From Alternaria dauci (lineage: Eukaryota; Ascomycota; Dothideomycetes; Pleosporales; Pleosporaceae): 64,000 bases of DNA. The notes below the pieces were generated by a model. The model saw only the letters and a list, made by a program, of their open reading frames with translations, was not told the DNA's origin and ran no database searches. Both the position numbers and the translations under genes were made by a program. Shown piece after piece: positions 46,040-56,527 of this stretch. The stretch spans positions 2,666,001 through 2,730,000 of the forward strand of contig NC_091273.1 of NCBI RefSeq assembly GCF_042100115.1, read 5' to 3'. The stretch's first letter is position 1. Each line of letters starts with the position of its first letter.

Positions 46040-48328
46040 ATGGGTCTGCTGTGAGATCCGTGCTACGTCTCTCGCCGCCCTCGCTAATATCATATCAAGT
46101 GCCCTCGGAACGCCTCTTGACTGGCCAGACGCCAAGAAAGTTGCCGGCCAGGTCAGGACATGGGGAATTGAAGTATGCTCAAAGTCCAGAGTCCCCAAAG
46201 GAATGTGTAGTAATGTCATCGACAGCAATTGCTCGCCATCTGGCGCAATGCCAAAGGCAAGGAGAGGGATGCGCTCCTTTGGGGAGACGAGGTCAAGGGC
46301 CCAGCAAAGTCCCTCACAACATGACACTGACCGGCATCTAGATCGAGTACTTGGTTGTTTGCTATGATCAAGACAACCACAAGGTCCGATTGTCGCTCCG
46401 CCAGGCAGATATCCTGGCTGCGCTGGCCAACGACGAGAAACTCCTGCAGCAAGGCGGCGGGGTACCTGACCTACAAACCGGAGACGCCGAGTGAGCCTGA
46501 CTACCCAGTTCCAAAATCGCGTACTGACCATGCCAGCGCAAAGGATAACCCTGCACCGGTCTTCCATCCCGAATTTGGGAGATTCATGCTGGAAGCGACC
46601 CCCGGAAAGCCATGGGGCATTGGCTTCAAGGACCTGCTTGACGTTGAACCAAACATGAAATGGAGGTAGACAGGCCTCTTCAATCGTCGATCCGTCGGTA
46701 GCTCACAACTCTTGCAGACGAACCATAGCCAAGGATCACATGGCACAGACCGAGTTTCCAATCACGCTGACGACATTCCCTCGTCTCGGATCGGCCGATT
46801 GTATCGTACCATCATATCCTGTTTCCGGGCCCAAGCTACGATCCCAATTTGTACCGGATGAGATTGCTAACCCCCATATTCGCTTTCCTACCCTAGCAGC
46901 AAACATTCGTTGGCGCAGGGGCCGGAAGGTCCAAGTAAACGTTCCGGTCTTCAAGGACAAGAACACACCGTGGCCATGGAAGGATCCTACAGTCAATTAT
47001 GACATGCACAACTGGCCTGAAGACGATGACGTTCGCAATGGTGCTGCCAAAGACAATTACATTCATATGGACGCCATGGCTTTTGGAATGGGAAGCTGCT
47101 GCTTGCAGATTACCTTTCAAGCAAAGAACATCGAAGAAGGAAGGACAATGTACGATCAGCTTAGCCCGATCGCACCCATCTTGTTAGCACTGACGGCGGC
47201 GACACCAATCTACAAGGGTTTCCTGGCCGACACTGATGTGCGATGGAACCAAATTAGCAGATCGGTCGATGATCGCACACCAGAGGAACTGGGAGAGAAG
47301 GCAAGTTGTCTGATTCTTACCATTGGCGATCCACTAACACGCGATAGCCGCTCAAGAACGACCGATGGCGACTGCCCAAGTCGCGCTACGCGTCAAACTC
47401 AACCTACATTTCCCAGGATCCTCGCTTGCGGCCCGAGTATCTCGACCCAGATCTCATCATCGACGCCGACATCAAGCAGCGTCTGGTCGAGGGTGGTATG
47501 GACGACCTTCTCGCGACACATTTCGCTCACCTCTTCATTCGTGACCCTATTGTCGTTTTCGCCGAAGACCTCCAGGAGTTGGACCTCACCAAAGCCGATC
47601 ACTTTGAAAACTTGCAGTCAACCAACTGGCAGCACATGCGCTTCAAGCCACCGCCAGCTGGTTCTGATATGGGGTGGCGCGTTGAGTTCCGCCCAATGGA
47701 GATCCAGATCACTGACTTCGAGAACGCTGCGTTCTCAATCTTTATCGTGCTTCTGACCCGTGCTGTTCTCTCGTTCAATCTCAACTTCTACATCCCTATC
47801 ACGTTGGTGAGCGAGAACATGGAAACAGCACACATTCGCGACGCTGTATCAACCCAGAAATTCTGGTTCCGAAAGAATCCTTTCTCAACACACAAACCCG
47901 GTGGAACAGGCACCTCGACACCTGTAAGGAATGGCAGTCGTCCTGCGACGCCTACCGGCCCTGTGGAGGAAGAGTACGAGCAAATGTCAGTCAACGAAAT
48001 TATCAACGGGCAGACAAATTCAACCGATGGCAATGGCTTCCCCGGCCTCATCCCGCTTGTTGAGTCCTACCTCAACAGCATGAATGTCGACGTTGAAACA
48101 CGCTGCGATCTCGCCACTTACTTGGACTTGATTCGCAAGCGCGCCAACGGTACATACTGGACTGCGGCCAAGTGGATCAGGCATTTCGTCCAGACCCATC
48201 CGGCGTACAAACAAGATAGTGTTGTTGGAGACGATATTACGTACGATCTTGTCAAGGCTGCAGAGCAGATTACTCGTGAAGAGGGCCGGGATGGGTTAGG
48301 CAAGGAGATGCTGGGCAGGCGACGTTGA
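46040..48328 (+). CDS. gcs1: Glutamate-cysteine ligase (gamma-glutamylcysteine synthetase)
   Basis: First and rate-limiting enzyme of glutathione synthesis, ATP-dependent joining of Glu and Cys in the cytosol. Seven exons: 46040-46050, 46100-46172, 46226-46291, 46342-46490, 46537-46665, 46718-47300 and 47348-48328, giving 663 aa, the usual eukaryotic length. The first exon is only 11 nt (MGLL); the spliced N-terminus reads MGLLALGTPLDWPDAKK. Conserved blocks are ALLWGDEIEYLVV (exon 3/4 join), FHPEFGRFMLEATPG, a metal- and ATP-binding MGSCCLQITFQ, and KSRYASNSTYIS. Exon 6 ends in a GC donor (GCAAGT), so intron 6 (47301-47347) is GC-AG; the join GEK-PLKNDRWRLPKSRY requires it. The enzyme is usually induced by Yap1-type oxidative-stress signals; I did not identify the site. 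Confidence 0.95.
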
Positions 48329-48619
48329 ATTCAAACAATAGCTTGATGCTGTATATAGAAGGAGGGTGAAACGTTTCGGGGCTCGTTCCTCTGGAGTGGA
48401 ATTTTGCATACTTTGAAGCATGTAGATAGATATCGAAACGAAGCAGACCAGGAACAGGTTCGCCAGCTCCCGTCTGTTCTTCCAATGAACAGCGAATATC
48501 GCAATATCGCCAAATGAGCGCGGCCTACGCATCTGGGTTGTTCTTTGAAAACTTGACGCCTGGAAACATAGGTCTGGGAACTGACCTGACCTGAATCCGG
48601 ATAAGATTGACCGGATCAT

Positions 48620-48647
48620 GGGGGGGGGGGGGGGGGGGGGGGGGGGG
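48620..48647. repeat. Homopolymer run of 28 G
   Basis: An uninterrupted G28 about 290 bp after the glutamate-cysteine ligase stop. Such runs are rare, unstable and prone to length error. It can form a G-quadruplex. Its exact length in the genome is uncertain. Confidence 0.9.
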
Positions 48648-48861
48648 CAAATCACGTTAAACAGCGACTCCGTTTCGCTCTTCGGCATACTGCGATGTCG
48701 AAATGTTACGTGAAGGTGGAGTGGCTTTTCGATACATGCGCGATGCCGAACTCTCCCAATACATCTACAGCTGATGTAGAAGAATCCGGACGCTTTTGCA
48801 ACAAGCAGTAACACAATGTCTCGATTGTCAAGAAACTAATAGCTGCTGACTACAGCGCAAT

Positions 48862-49110
48862 AACACTATCAATGAAGGTAGCGAGATGCTCGAATTGCTG
48901 ATCCAAGCGGGCGCCAACCTCAACGCTTCTCCTGGTGGTCACAATGAAAGCACAACACTGGAGGGAGCCCCAGCAGCAAACAAATAAGATATTGCCGTCT
49001 TTCTTTTCACTATTGGGTCAGATCTTATATGGAGAGACAGCGTCAACTACGTGAGAACCATTTATCGAACTTGGAAGAGCGGATATATCAACCTCGCCGA
49101 CATGTTCTAG
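48862..49110 (+). pseudogene. Ankyrin-repeat gene relic
   Basis: In one frame the sequence reads EMLELLIQAGANLNAS and then, after an in-frame TAA at 48985-48987, DIAVFLFTIGSDL. This matches the helix-turn pattern of two consecutive ankyrin repeats (…LLIxAGANxN… then …xDIVxxLLxxGAD…). There is no start, the second repeat has decayed, and the frame ends at 49108-49110. It is best read as the remains of an ankyrin protein of the kind common in fungal heterokaryon-incompatibility or NACHT proteins. Confidence 0.55.
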
Positions 49111-49470
49111 GAGTAGAAGATTGCGCAGTATGGTTCACAGGACTGTCTGAGGATAGCGAAGGTGGTGGAGTCGATGACCTCTGAAGAGCTGGATTTGGCA
49201 AATGAAGACGCTATGAGTACGCATCGCAAATGCCTGGCTGTCATTTAGGAGAAGAGAAAGATGGTGAGAGTTTTCGGCCGAGAATTGAGTGTGATTTTGA
49301 TGCTAGCAGGGATGGTTGAAAGCGTGTGTGCTCATGTTCACGTCTCGATGTTTTGCTTTTTGTTGCTTTCCAGAGTCACCTCAACCAAGGCGCGCAGCAT
49401 AACATTTCCTGCCATAAGCGCCGTTCAACTGCTTCAGTTACAATAGGCTACGAACGTATACTATCTGTTG

Positions 49471-49507
49471 CAGCCAAAAATAATTGTCGTTAGGTATTTA
49501 GTGTACC
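49471..49507 (+). repeat. Copy A of a 37-bp dispersed direct repeat
   Basis: Aligns without gaps to 52071-52107: 28 of 37 bases are identical and all nine differences are transitions, seven of them making this copy more AT-rich. That pattern is what repeat-induced point mutation leaves. It lies about 640 bp upstream of the phosphotransferase-like gene. Confidence 0.65.
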
Positions 49508-49818
49508 AATTGTTGTCAAGATGCAGTCCTGCACCACTACGCTATGCCACCAAATAAGTACGTATAATTAGTGAAGTACTGATCATAGTGCAAGATATTA
49601 TATATTGTTAGCCAGGTCTAGCAACTATAAACTATCGCTGCGCTAGCATCCTTCCCTACCAGAAACACGTCCTACTAACATTGTTTGAGCTTCCTCTTAA
49701 CACTTTGAATGTCCACATCGAGCTTCCCGTCTCATCCCACGTACAACAACCAAAAGGATGGTTCTGTCCGCAGATTCCCACTTTCTGCAAGTTGACCGAG
49801 GCCGTTTGACTGAAGGGT

Positions 49819-50095
49819 CTACTCTTTGAGGTTGCGTTCTAGCTGTGCCGCGAAGTCATCAATTGCTTGCTCTGCCTCTTTATCGGTTCTATCCTTCTTA
49901 ATCTCCACGTCTGCCGTGGACCACACCTTGTGCGAATCCTGGTTTCAAAGTGGTCTTCTAAGCCTGTTGTCTCTCACAAAGCTGTTGGGACGTTGAAGCC
50001 GACGTGATCGGTATTTATGCGCCGCCCCGATGCTGGGCAGAAGAAGTACCTCCTCTGCTCTCCGTGGCTATGTCCAAAACCCCACGGTGGTCAAT
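49819..50095 (-). pseudogene. Possible gene relic, unrecognised
   Basis: On the minus strand two neighbouring open stretches look protein-like. One, about 38 codons ending near 49978, includes RYFFCPASGRRINTDHVGF. The other (49819-49938) reads KVWSTADVEIKKDRTDKEA and on to a stop. A GTGAGA...CAG pair lies between them, but the phases do not match, and no start codon is visible. It may be a decayed gene or chance. Confidence 0.25.
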
Positions 50096-50146
50096 ATACC
50101 TTTCCTAAGAGCTTATTCGTCGTCAAATTACATATCATCCTCAAAA

Positions 50147-51912
50147 ATGAGCTTTCAAACTATAGGTACGAGTTCTATAGTGTTCAACTAAATGTCGAAG
50201 TAACACATGCTCAACTGCTCTAGATTGGAATACCCGGAAGGAGTTTTTTAAATTCACACGCGGTCGTTTTGTCTTAGATGAGGATGAAAATCTTAGAAAA
50301 AGAGAGGTTGGGTTCGACATGAACGAGCTCGCAAGGGTTGCAGCAGACTCAGTCGGAGCTGCTCAGTGTGTCGACGTCAGAAAGTTCCCGGACGGGATGT
50401 TCAACAAAGCGTTCCTCATGCTCATGGACGACGGCCGAGAGGTTGTTGCTAAGGTACCCAACCCAAATGCAGGCCGCACACATTACACCACGGCTAGCGA
50501 AGTCGCCACAATGGATTTCGTAAGTGTTCTTGAGCTGATGACTATGGAGTTCGGATTGACCTAAATACTGTTGTAGGCTAGGAGAGTGCTTGATACACCT
50601 GCGCCTCGTGTTTACGCATGGAACTCTAATGCTCAATCGCATTCGGTTGGAGCTGAATACATCATCATGGAAAAAGCGCAGGGTGTTCCTCTATCTCAGG
50701 TTTGGGATGCGATGGAATTACCTCAAAAGCTTCAAGTGCTGCTTGCCCTGATACAGATTCAAAAGCGGTGGCTGAGTACTTCATTCTCACACTACGGCGG
50801 CTTGTACTATGCCAAAGATGTGCAGTCATCTTCGGCGAGCCATTACGTCCAAGATGGCGTGGTCATTAAAAACCCAGAATTTGTTATAGGGCCAGCTACC
50901 GGTAGGGACTGGCATGATGCTGGCCGGACCGGTCTAGATATCAGAAGAGGACCATGTACGTCGCAGCTCAGAACAGTTTCGTACCATTTCTGACTTTCTT
51001 GTAGGGTCCTCGTTGAGCCAGTACTTGCGATCGATCGGTGAAAGGGAGACGAAGGCAACTCAGGTTCTGAATTCGCCGAAACAGATAGCTCTGTTCTGTG
51101 GCCCCAAGCTTTATCAACCAGACCCGGAGGAGAAGCTCACTGCGCTTGGTCAGTACCGGCAAATCGTTGATGCAATCCTTCCTGGAAATAAAACCATTTG
51201 CGATCCATACCTTTGGCACGACGATTTGCACGATGATAACATCTTCGTCGATCCCAGCAATCCCGGAAAGATTACAACCATCATCGATTGGCAGTCTTGC
51301 CACATCTCACCTCTCTTCAACCACAATGCGGATCCAGCATTCCTCGATTGGGATGGCCTCGAGCCAGAGAACCTCGATTTGACTCCGAAGCCAGATCTTT
51401 CTGGACTTTCCCCTGAAGAGAAATCCGCGGCTCTGCGTGATTACGCGCATTTAAATATATTCATCGCATGGCGAAAACTCATGCAAGCGAAGAATCCAGA
51501 CTTGTTTGAGGTGACGGAGTTCCGAAAGACAGCGTCATATGGGCTACTGTTCCTGGCACACAGAATGTTTGAGTACGGCGAGGCGCACTTCCAGTCTCTT
51601 CTGGTCGATTTGAAGGACACATGGCCGACCGTAACAGCAGTCACAGGCCAGACTCCGTTCCCATTCGATTTTTCGGATGCTGAAATTGAGCGCATCAAGT
51701 TTAAAAGTGATTGTGCGGTAGCTGGAACAGAACTTGTGGCGCAAGTGAAGGAAACTATGGGCGAACTGTGGCCGGACAAGGGCTTCATCGACCACGAGCG
51801 GTACGATGCTTGTAGAGCGGCACTCAAGGAAATGAAAGAACAGCTGATTGAGCAGTTGGCGGAGAACGAGGAGGAACGAGCTGAATACGAACGCTACTGG
51901 CCGTTCGACTAA
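50147..51912 (+). CDS. Aminoglycoside-phosphotransferase-like kinase (APH / AIM9-like family)
   Basis: Exons 50147-50165, 50224-50519, 50577-50955 and 51005-51912 give 533 aa. Exon 1 is only 19 nt and is the least certain; the join MSFQTI-DWNTRKEFFKFTRGRF reads like the family's usual start, where F(T/R)xGRFL precedes the kinase fold. Kinase-like features are GMFNKAFLM and VVAKVPNP (N-lobe), EYIIMEKAQGVPLSQVW (hinge), WHDDLHDDN (catalytic HxDLxxxN) and IIDWQS (metal-binding Asp). The C-terminal extension is acidic and helical (KEQLIEQLAENEEERAEYE). Fungal members form large families; some relate to mitochondrial Aim9, most have unknown small-molecule or protein substrates. It sits in a relic-rich strip between two diverged repeat copies. 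Confidence 0.85.
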
Positions 51913-52070
51913 ACACGACAGATGTCACTAGTTATCTTCAACGTTTTGAGTTACTTACTCCCGAGCACAGCACGATGCCGAAAAATGATACTAGCTTCCC
52001 ATTTGACTCTGCAACTGTATCATCGGCATGGAGTTTGAGGAGCTGAATGTTGGTGTTAGCCTACAATACG

Positions 52071-52107
52071 CAACCAAAAATGATCGCCGTCAGGTGTTTG
52101 GTGTGCT
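52071..52107 (+). repeat. Copy B of a 37-bp dispersed direct repeat
   Basis: Same orientation as the copy at 49471-49507 and the more GC-rich of the two. It lies 57 bp beyond the 3' end of the 5S rRNA gene, which raises the possibility that 5S and repeat travelled together. Confidence 0.65.
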
Positions 52108-52164
52108 GGCTAGTCAGCTGATCTCCACACGAGCTCCACCGTATGGCAAAAAAGAACCTCAAAA

Positions 52165-52283
52165 ACATACAACAGCGGGGATTCGCTAGTGGTCACCCAC
52201 CTAACTACTAATCCGCCGGTACACTGCTTGTATATGGCTGAGCGGACGGGAAGCCTAATTTTCAGTGTCCTATGGTCGTATGT
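52165..52283 (-). rRNA. 5S ribosomal RNA gene, perhaps a diverged copy
   Basis: Read on the minus strand, the sequence starts ACATACGACCATAG, contains GGCTTCCCGTCCGCTCAGCC (loops B-C) and GGTGGGTGACCAC followed by GCGAATCCC, and ends GTTGTATGTTTTT. These are the conserved blocks of ascomycete 5S rRNA, at the correct length of about 119 nt and with a T-run for RNA polymerase III termination. Some usually fixed positions differ by transitions (GATTAGTAGTTAGG and CACTAGCG instead of the common GGTTAGTAGTTGGG and CACCAGCG, from memory of the family). It could be a pseudogene or a variant. Dispersed single 5S genes are normal in filamentous ascomycetes. Confidence 0.85.
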
Positions 52284-52393
52284 GGAAGAAATAGTAGTGT
52301 AATTTATAGATATATACCATAGCCTGTGTAGAGCAGAATACACATGACGGAGAAAGTCATCGACATACCCGACCGGCGAAACAGAGACACTCT

Positions 52394-53173
52394 CTACCGT
52401 TTCAAGAAAAAGGGAACAGCAGCCGCTCCTACTACACCAAAGATGGCGAGCCATCGCAACAAACCCTTGGTCACCATTCTCTTCGCCAGTCTGTCAATGG
52501 CTTCTCCATCGTTGATCCTTGGGAACGGGATATCTTGCGGAACCTCTTTGCCAAGCACCTTACAGAGCGGCTCCCAACCGTCCTTGACCTTGAAGAAGAC
52601 CAGCTTGTCTTCTGGCACGACTCTCTTCAAGTAAGCAATGTGCTTATCGTAGGTTTCGACTGTGGCTGCAGGACCATACAGGTAGATCCATTGAGCTGCT
52701 AGGCCATTGACGAAGTCGACGAAGTAACGCATGCCGGGAATAGGGAAGAGTACAAAGCGTAGGAACCACATGGTAGTCGCGTTCTGTATCACTTCCAGAC
52801 TCTTCACCCACGCGTCTGGGTCCCGAATGGTGCAGATTACTATCGCATCAGGATATACCTCAAGCAGCTCTTCAACCATCCCGTTCAAAGGTGCATCGGT
52901 GACTGCGGCATAACCGTTCAAGTGCTGCTTCAACCAGTTATGAATGGTCGTTTTGTCCGATGGCGATTTTGGTGGGAAGTGCGAGAGGAGTTTGATCAAG
53001 GATTTGATTTCGTTTTCGGGTCCTAGAGTGGCTTGTGTACCACCATGATAGACAGGCCCGTTGAGTAGGATGCGCAACGCTTCGCTGAATGAGGCAGTGC
53101 CTGTGCGCGAGAGGCCAGCGCCAATGACTTGGAAATTAGTACCTGGCTTGGGGACGGAGGGTTGATTGCCCAT
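52394..53173 (-). CDS. P-loop sulfotransferase-like protein, tail-anchored
   Basis: Single exon, 259 aa. The P-loop-like block QVIGAGLSRTGTASFSEAL (about 15-33) is where sulfotransferases bind the 5'-phosphate of PAPS. PDAIVICTIRDPDAWVKS (about 108-125) is the matching 3'-phosphate site with the conserved Arg and Ser. This is the Sulfotransfer_4-type family, widespread in fungi and often mislabelled as NAD-dependent epimerase. The C-terminus ends in a hydrophobic segment (LLRWLAIFGVVGAAAVPFF) with a basic end, suggesting tail anchoring with the enzyme facing the cytosol. Substrate unknown. Confidence 0.85.
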   Translation of the reverse strand: MGNQPSVPKPGTNFQVIGAGLSRTGTASFSEALRILLNGPVYHGGTQATLGPENEIKSLIKLLSHFPPKSPSDKTTIHNWLKQHLNGYAAVTDAPLNGMVEELLEVYPDAIVICTIRDPDAWVKSLEVIQNATTMWFLRFVLFPIPGMRYFVDFVNGLAAQWIYLYGPAATVETYDKHIAYLKRVVPEDKLVFFKVKDGWEPLCKVLGKEVPQDIPFPRINDGEAIDRLAKRMVTKGLLRWLAIFGVVGAAAVPFFLKR

Positions 53174-54183
53174 GGTTGGCGATGAATTGAGGTCTTCCTT
53201 ACAGGAACTACGTTAGCTGGTCGCGAAGGCGAGCTGGCCTTGTAAATTTGTACATGTAAGCGCGCATTCGTAACAACATTGGCAATTAAAGCGGGGACGC
53301 GTCAGAGAACCGTCTGTTCCGCACTAGTTGTTCGCTGCAGTCATCGGCGCCGTCTTTAGGGCATACCAAGCCATCCCGTCAATCTCACACAAGCAGGTGC
53401 TTGGTCATGATACATGCACCTCCTTGTCACCTAGTCTATCGATGACATGCTGTTTACCGTGCCCAACGATTAGTAGGCTGTGTTGCCCAGCGATAATGAC
53501 GCACACAGTAATTTAGTCAGTAATGTTGATAGTTAGGGAAGTGCGGATCGTTTTAGTTCTTGTTTAGACCCAGGGAGCGAAGGCTGGGTCTAATTTCTGA
53601 ATACTGGTACTTGTTTCGATCTCGGGTATCTTGTGTACAGGGATTATTCCGTCCATGCCGTCGTCATCTCTGAGCGGAGGCTCAAGTCTGGAATGAAAAG
53701 CCGTTGTAGTAGTTCAATCAAGCGAACCACCACAAGTCAGATGGAACACTGATTTTGCCAGTTTTGAGGGAAGGCATGCATCGACAATTTTCTTGTAGAA
53801 ACAGATATTCCAACATCCATCCTACTCTTTCCCTAAATGCGTCCGGCTCACACTTATTCGGTTCGACATATTACTTGTCCCGCTGAAGCAAAAATAGTCG
53901 GAATAGAGTGCAGACGAGCATGAGAATATCCAGAGACTTGGTTATGAAGAGCTGATACGTAGATAGTGAAGAGTGCAGGTGTCGTGTTCCAAGGTCGATG
54001 GGAAGCACGTGCGGCAGCGCTAGTGGCCCTTATGTCATCATGTATTGTGCTAACTTTTTGATAGTACGGCTATCCTCGTCACAAGCAGCTCAAGGCCCAA
54101 CATCACCAACCTACATCAACGCTTGGTTGTCGCTGAATTTCACACACGCGCTAAATCAATCGCGAACCCGGACAACCGCCAAG
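53174..54183. other. Intergenic stretch with no supported gene
   Basis: Shared 5' flank of the sulfotransferase-like gene (-) and TOM22 (+). No repeat or RNA feature is evident. Confidence 0.4.
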
Positions 54184-54771
54184 ATGGTCAAGCTCGAAGA
54201 GGTCATGGATGAGGAGTTTGTGCGCGAGCAGGAGGGCCCGCATGACGACGATGAGTGGGACACCGACTCTGGTACGACACGACGAACGGCTACCATGCGG
54301 CCTCTGGCGCATGGAAGAGGCCGACTCGAAGACATTTGATTACTGACTGTAGCGCTACAGAGTCAGACACATCCTCGATCCACTCCGTACAGCCAGACGA
54401 GTCCCTCTACGAGCGCATTCTCGCCCTACAAGACATGATCCCTGCCAGCACACGCCGTTCCGTCTCTTCAAAAGCCAACACAATCTCTTCATGGTTCAAG
54501 AGCGGCCTCAACATGGGCAGCAAGACTCTCTGGGTTGTGAGCACAAGTGCGTTGCTTCTGGGTGTGCCATGGGCATTGGCATACAGCGAGGAGCAGATGA
54601 TTGTCGAGCAGGAGCGAGCTGAACTGCAGGCACAGAGGGCGCAAAACGAGGTATTTAGAACCCCGACTCGTCAGATGTAACCTCTTCAACTAAGTGCTAA
54701 CTCTTTGATAGTTCATGGCTCCGGGTGCGCCGTCACTTGGTCAGCCAACAGGCGCAAAGCCTGCTTTGTAG
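54184..54771 (+). CDS. tom22: Mitochondrial import receptor subunit Tom22
   Basis: Exons 54184-54271, 54361-54650 and 54712-54771 give 145 aa, the normal size. The N-terminal cytosolic part is strongly acidic (EEVMDEEFVREQEGPHDDDE), as needed for presequence binding. ESLYERILALQDMIPASTRR is the conserved fungal Tom22 block before the anchor. The membrane segment at about 85-104 (TLWVVSTSALLLGVPWALAY) has the conserved proline used to contact Tom40. The short C-terminal part faces the intermembrane space. Tom22 links the Tom20/Tom70 receptors to the Tom40 pore. It lies tail to tail with TOM40, 554 bp apart. Confidence 0.92.
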
Positions 54772-55325
54772 ACGACAAAAACTTCGATTTGGCGTTTCGA
54801 CTGATAGTCGCTCAAACACGAGCGTTGAGCTCTTCGCACCTGTTTTATTAGGATGACGGTGCATGGAACGGGGCTGTACCTGTACATTGGCGGCGAGATT
54901 TTTACGCCGTAACGATCTGTACTATATTTCTCGACTCCACGATAATGTATTGCGTCACATGTTCAACTTGCAAAAAGCATCTCGCTTCATCTTTACATGT
55001 CTTTTTTTATGCCCATTGGCTATGCTACTATATGTACAAATGCATCGTCTCGTCTCGTGTCGGCTTGCAAACATCTGGCGGCGTAGATGTTTCGCCGAAG
55101 TCCTGTCTACCCAAGCTCGTATCCCATCAGATGTCAACGTTACGCCTTTTACGTTCATAAATCACTCCAGCCGCGCGCACGCAGTACCGTCAATCCGCAA
55201 ATAGTGGAGACCGGGAAAGCGGGGGCGCTGGGATTGCAGACGACGCTCGCTCCAAGAAAGGTGGTAATACAGCTAAGAGAAGAGTCATGGTATTATAGTC
55301 GATACATGGGTGTGTGGAGGGGCGT
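54772..55325. other. Convergent intergenic region, TOM22 / TOM40
   Basis: 554 bp holding the 3' ends of both genes. No gene or repeat seen. Overlapping 3' UTRs are possible. Confidence 0.4.
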
Positions 55326-56527
55326 TTAGAAGGGGATTGAGGCGGCTGACATTGCAGCGCCCTGTTGTTCTTGCTGCTCCATGACTGCCTCGTCGGGTGC
55401 TTCTATCGCAACGGCCAGACCAAGCTTAGCGGCGTTCTGCGCTACCGTCAGTATTCACAGTCAGGCTTGGATTCTACAAAACTTACCATTTTGTGGTCGA
55501 TTTCACCTGAGAAGGTTACACGGATTGGCGGCGCAATCATCTTCTCCAACAAGCACGACACCTTACCCTGGTTGTCTATTTGTGCTCTGTATGATGACTG
55601 ACGGAAATCGTACTTGGCACCGATAGTAACATTACCCTCCTTCTGCGGTCCAGCCATGGGTCCTCCGGGGCCAATTCCAGCAAATGCGAGGTTGCAGTTG
55701 ATGCCGGTCTCGACCTTGTCGGTGAGTCTGCGCCAGTATGAAGCTTCCAATACACCACGGTCAGGAATGATCTGACCACATGCCATCCAGTCGACAGCCC
55801 TGTAACGTGCTGCGTACGAGACGTTCAGCTCTGGGGGGTATGCCATAGCCGGACGGGTCCAGAATGCGTCGATGCCGAGCGAAAGCTTTGGTGTGACAGC
55901 CTGGAGATAGCTGGCCATGAGCATACCAGTAATGCCACCATCGAGTAGGGAGGGGTTGACAGCCTTGAGCGAAGCGGAGAAGTCGGCGCCAGTGTAGTCG
56001 TTTTCGAGCGAAACCATGTTGCCTTGCGACGTGAGCTGAACAGCTGTCTTGGTAACGAATGCTGACGTCCAGCGCCAGTTGAAGCGACCGGAGAAGGCAA
56101 GCTCGTTGTCTAGGTTACCTTGCATGAATACCTAGAAAAGTCAGCAAGAGGAAGGCTGCCGACGATCTGAGCGACAAACCCTTGGCGATCCGTAGAGAAC
56201 CATGTACGAGTATGGCGGCATGACCTGTGATCCCATGGACAACGAGTGTGCAACCTGGAATAGCGGAGCGGCGCTGAAGGCCTTGGTGAGCTCGGCGCGC
56301 AGGCCTGAGAAGCTGGAGTTGTTCAGGAAGACATCGCGCTGGACTTCCCTCGCAATGTTTTCCACTGTGCCTGGGTTGCTGAGACCCAATGCTTCTCTCC
56401 GATCTTGGAATGCATCGTATACATTTAGGAATTGTGCGAACGGACCGGTGTTGGCGGCGCGAGGTCGTGATAGGATATCGGCGACAGCTTGTTCCTGCGC
56501 TGGGTTGAACTGCAGCGGGGTGGCCAT
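55326..56527 (-). CDS. tom40: Mitochondrial outer-membrane translocase pore Tom40
   Basis: Exons 56180-56527, 55487-56131 and 55326-55436 give 367 aa. This is the 19-strand beta-barrel through which nearly all nuclear-encoded mitochondrial proteins enter. Recognisable parts are the N-terminal helix [18 protein letters not shown], the following [27 protein letters not shown] (first strands), the [15 protein letters not shown] join over intron 1, and [11 protein letters not shown]. Near the end comes [24 protein letters not shown], the beta-signal region, split from the C-terminal extension by intron 2. The last 37 residues are a Gln/Ala-rich tail typical of fungi. Family assignment is firm. 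Confidence 0.95.
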
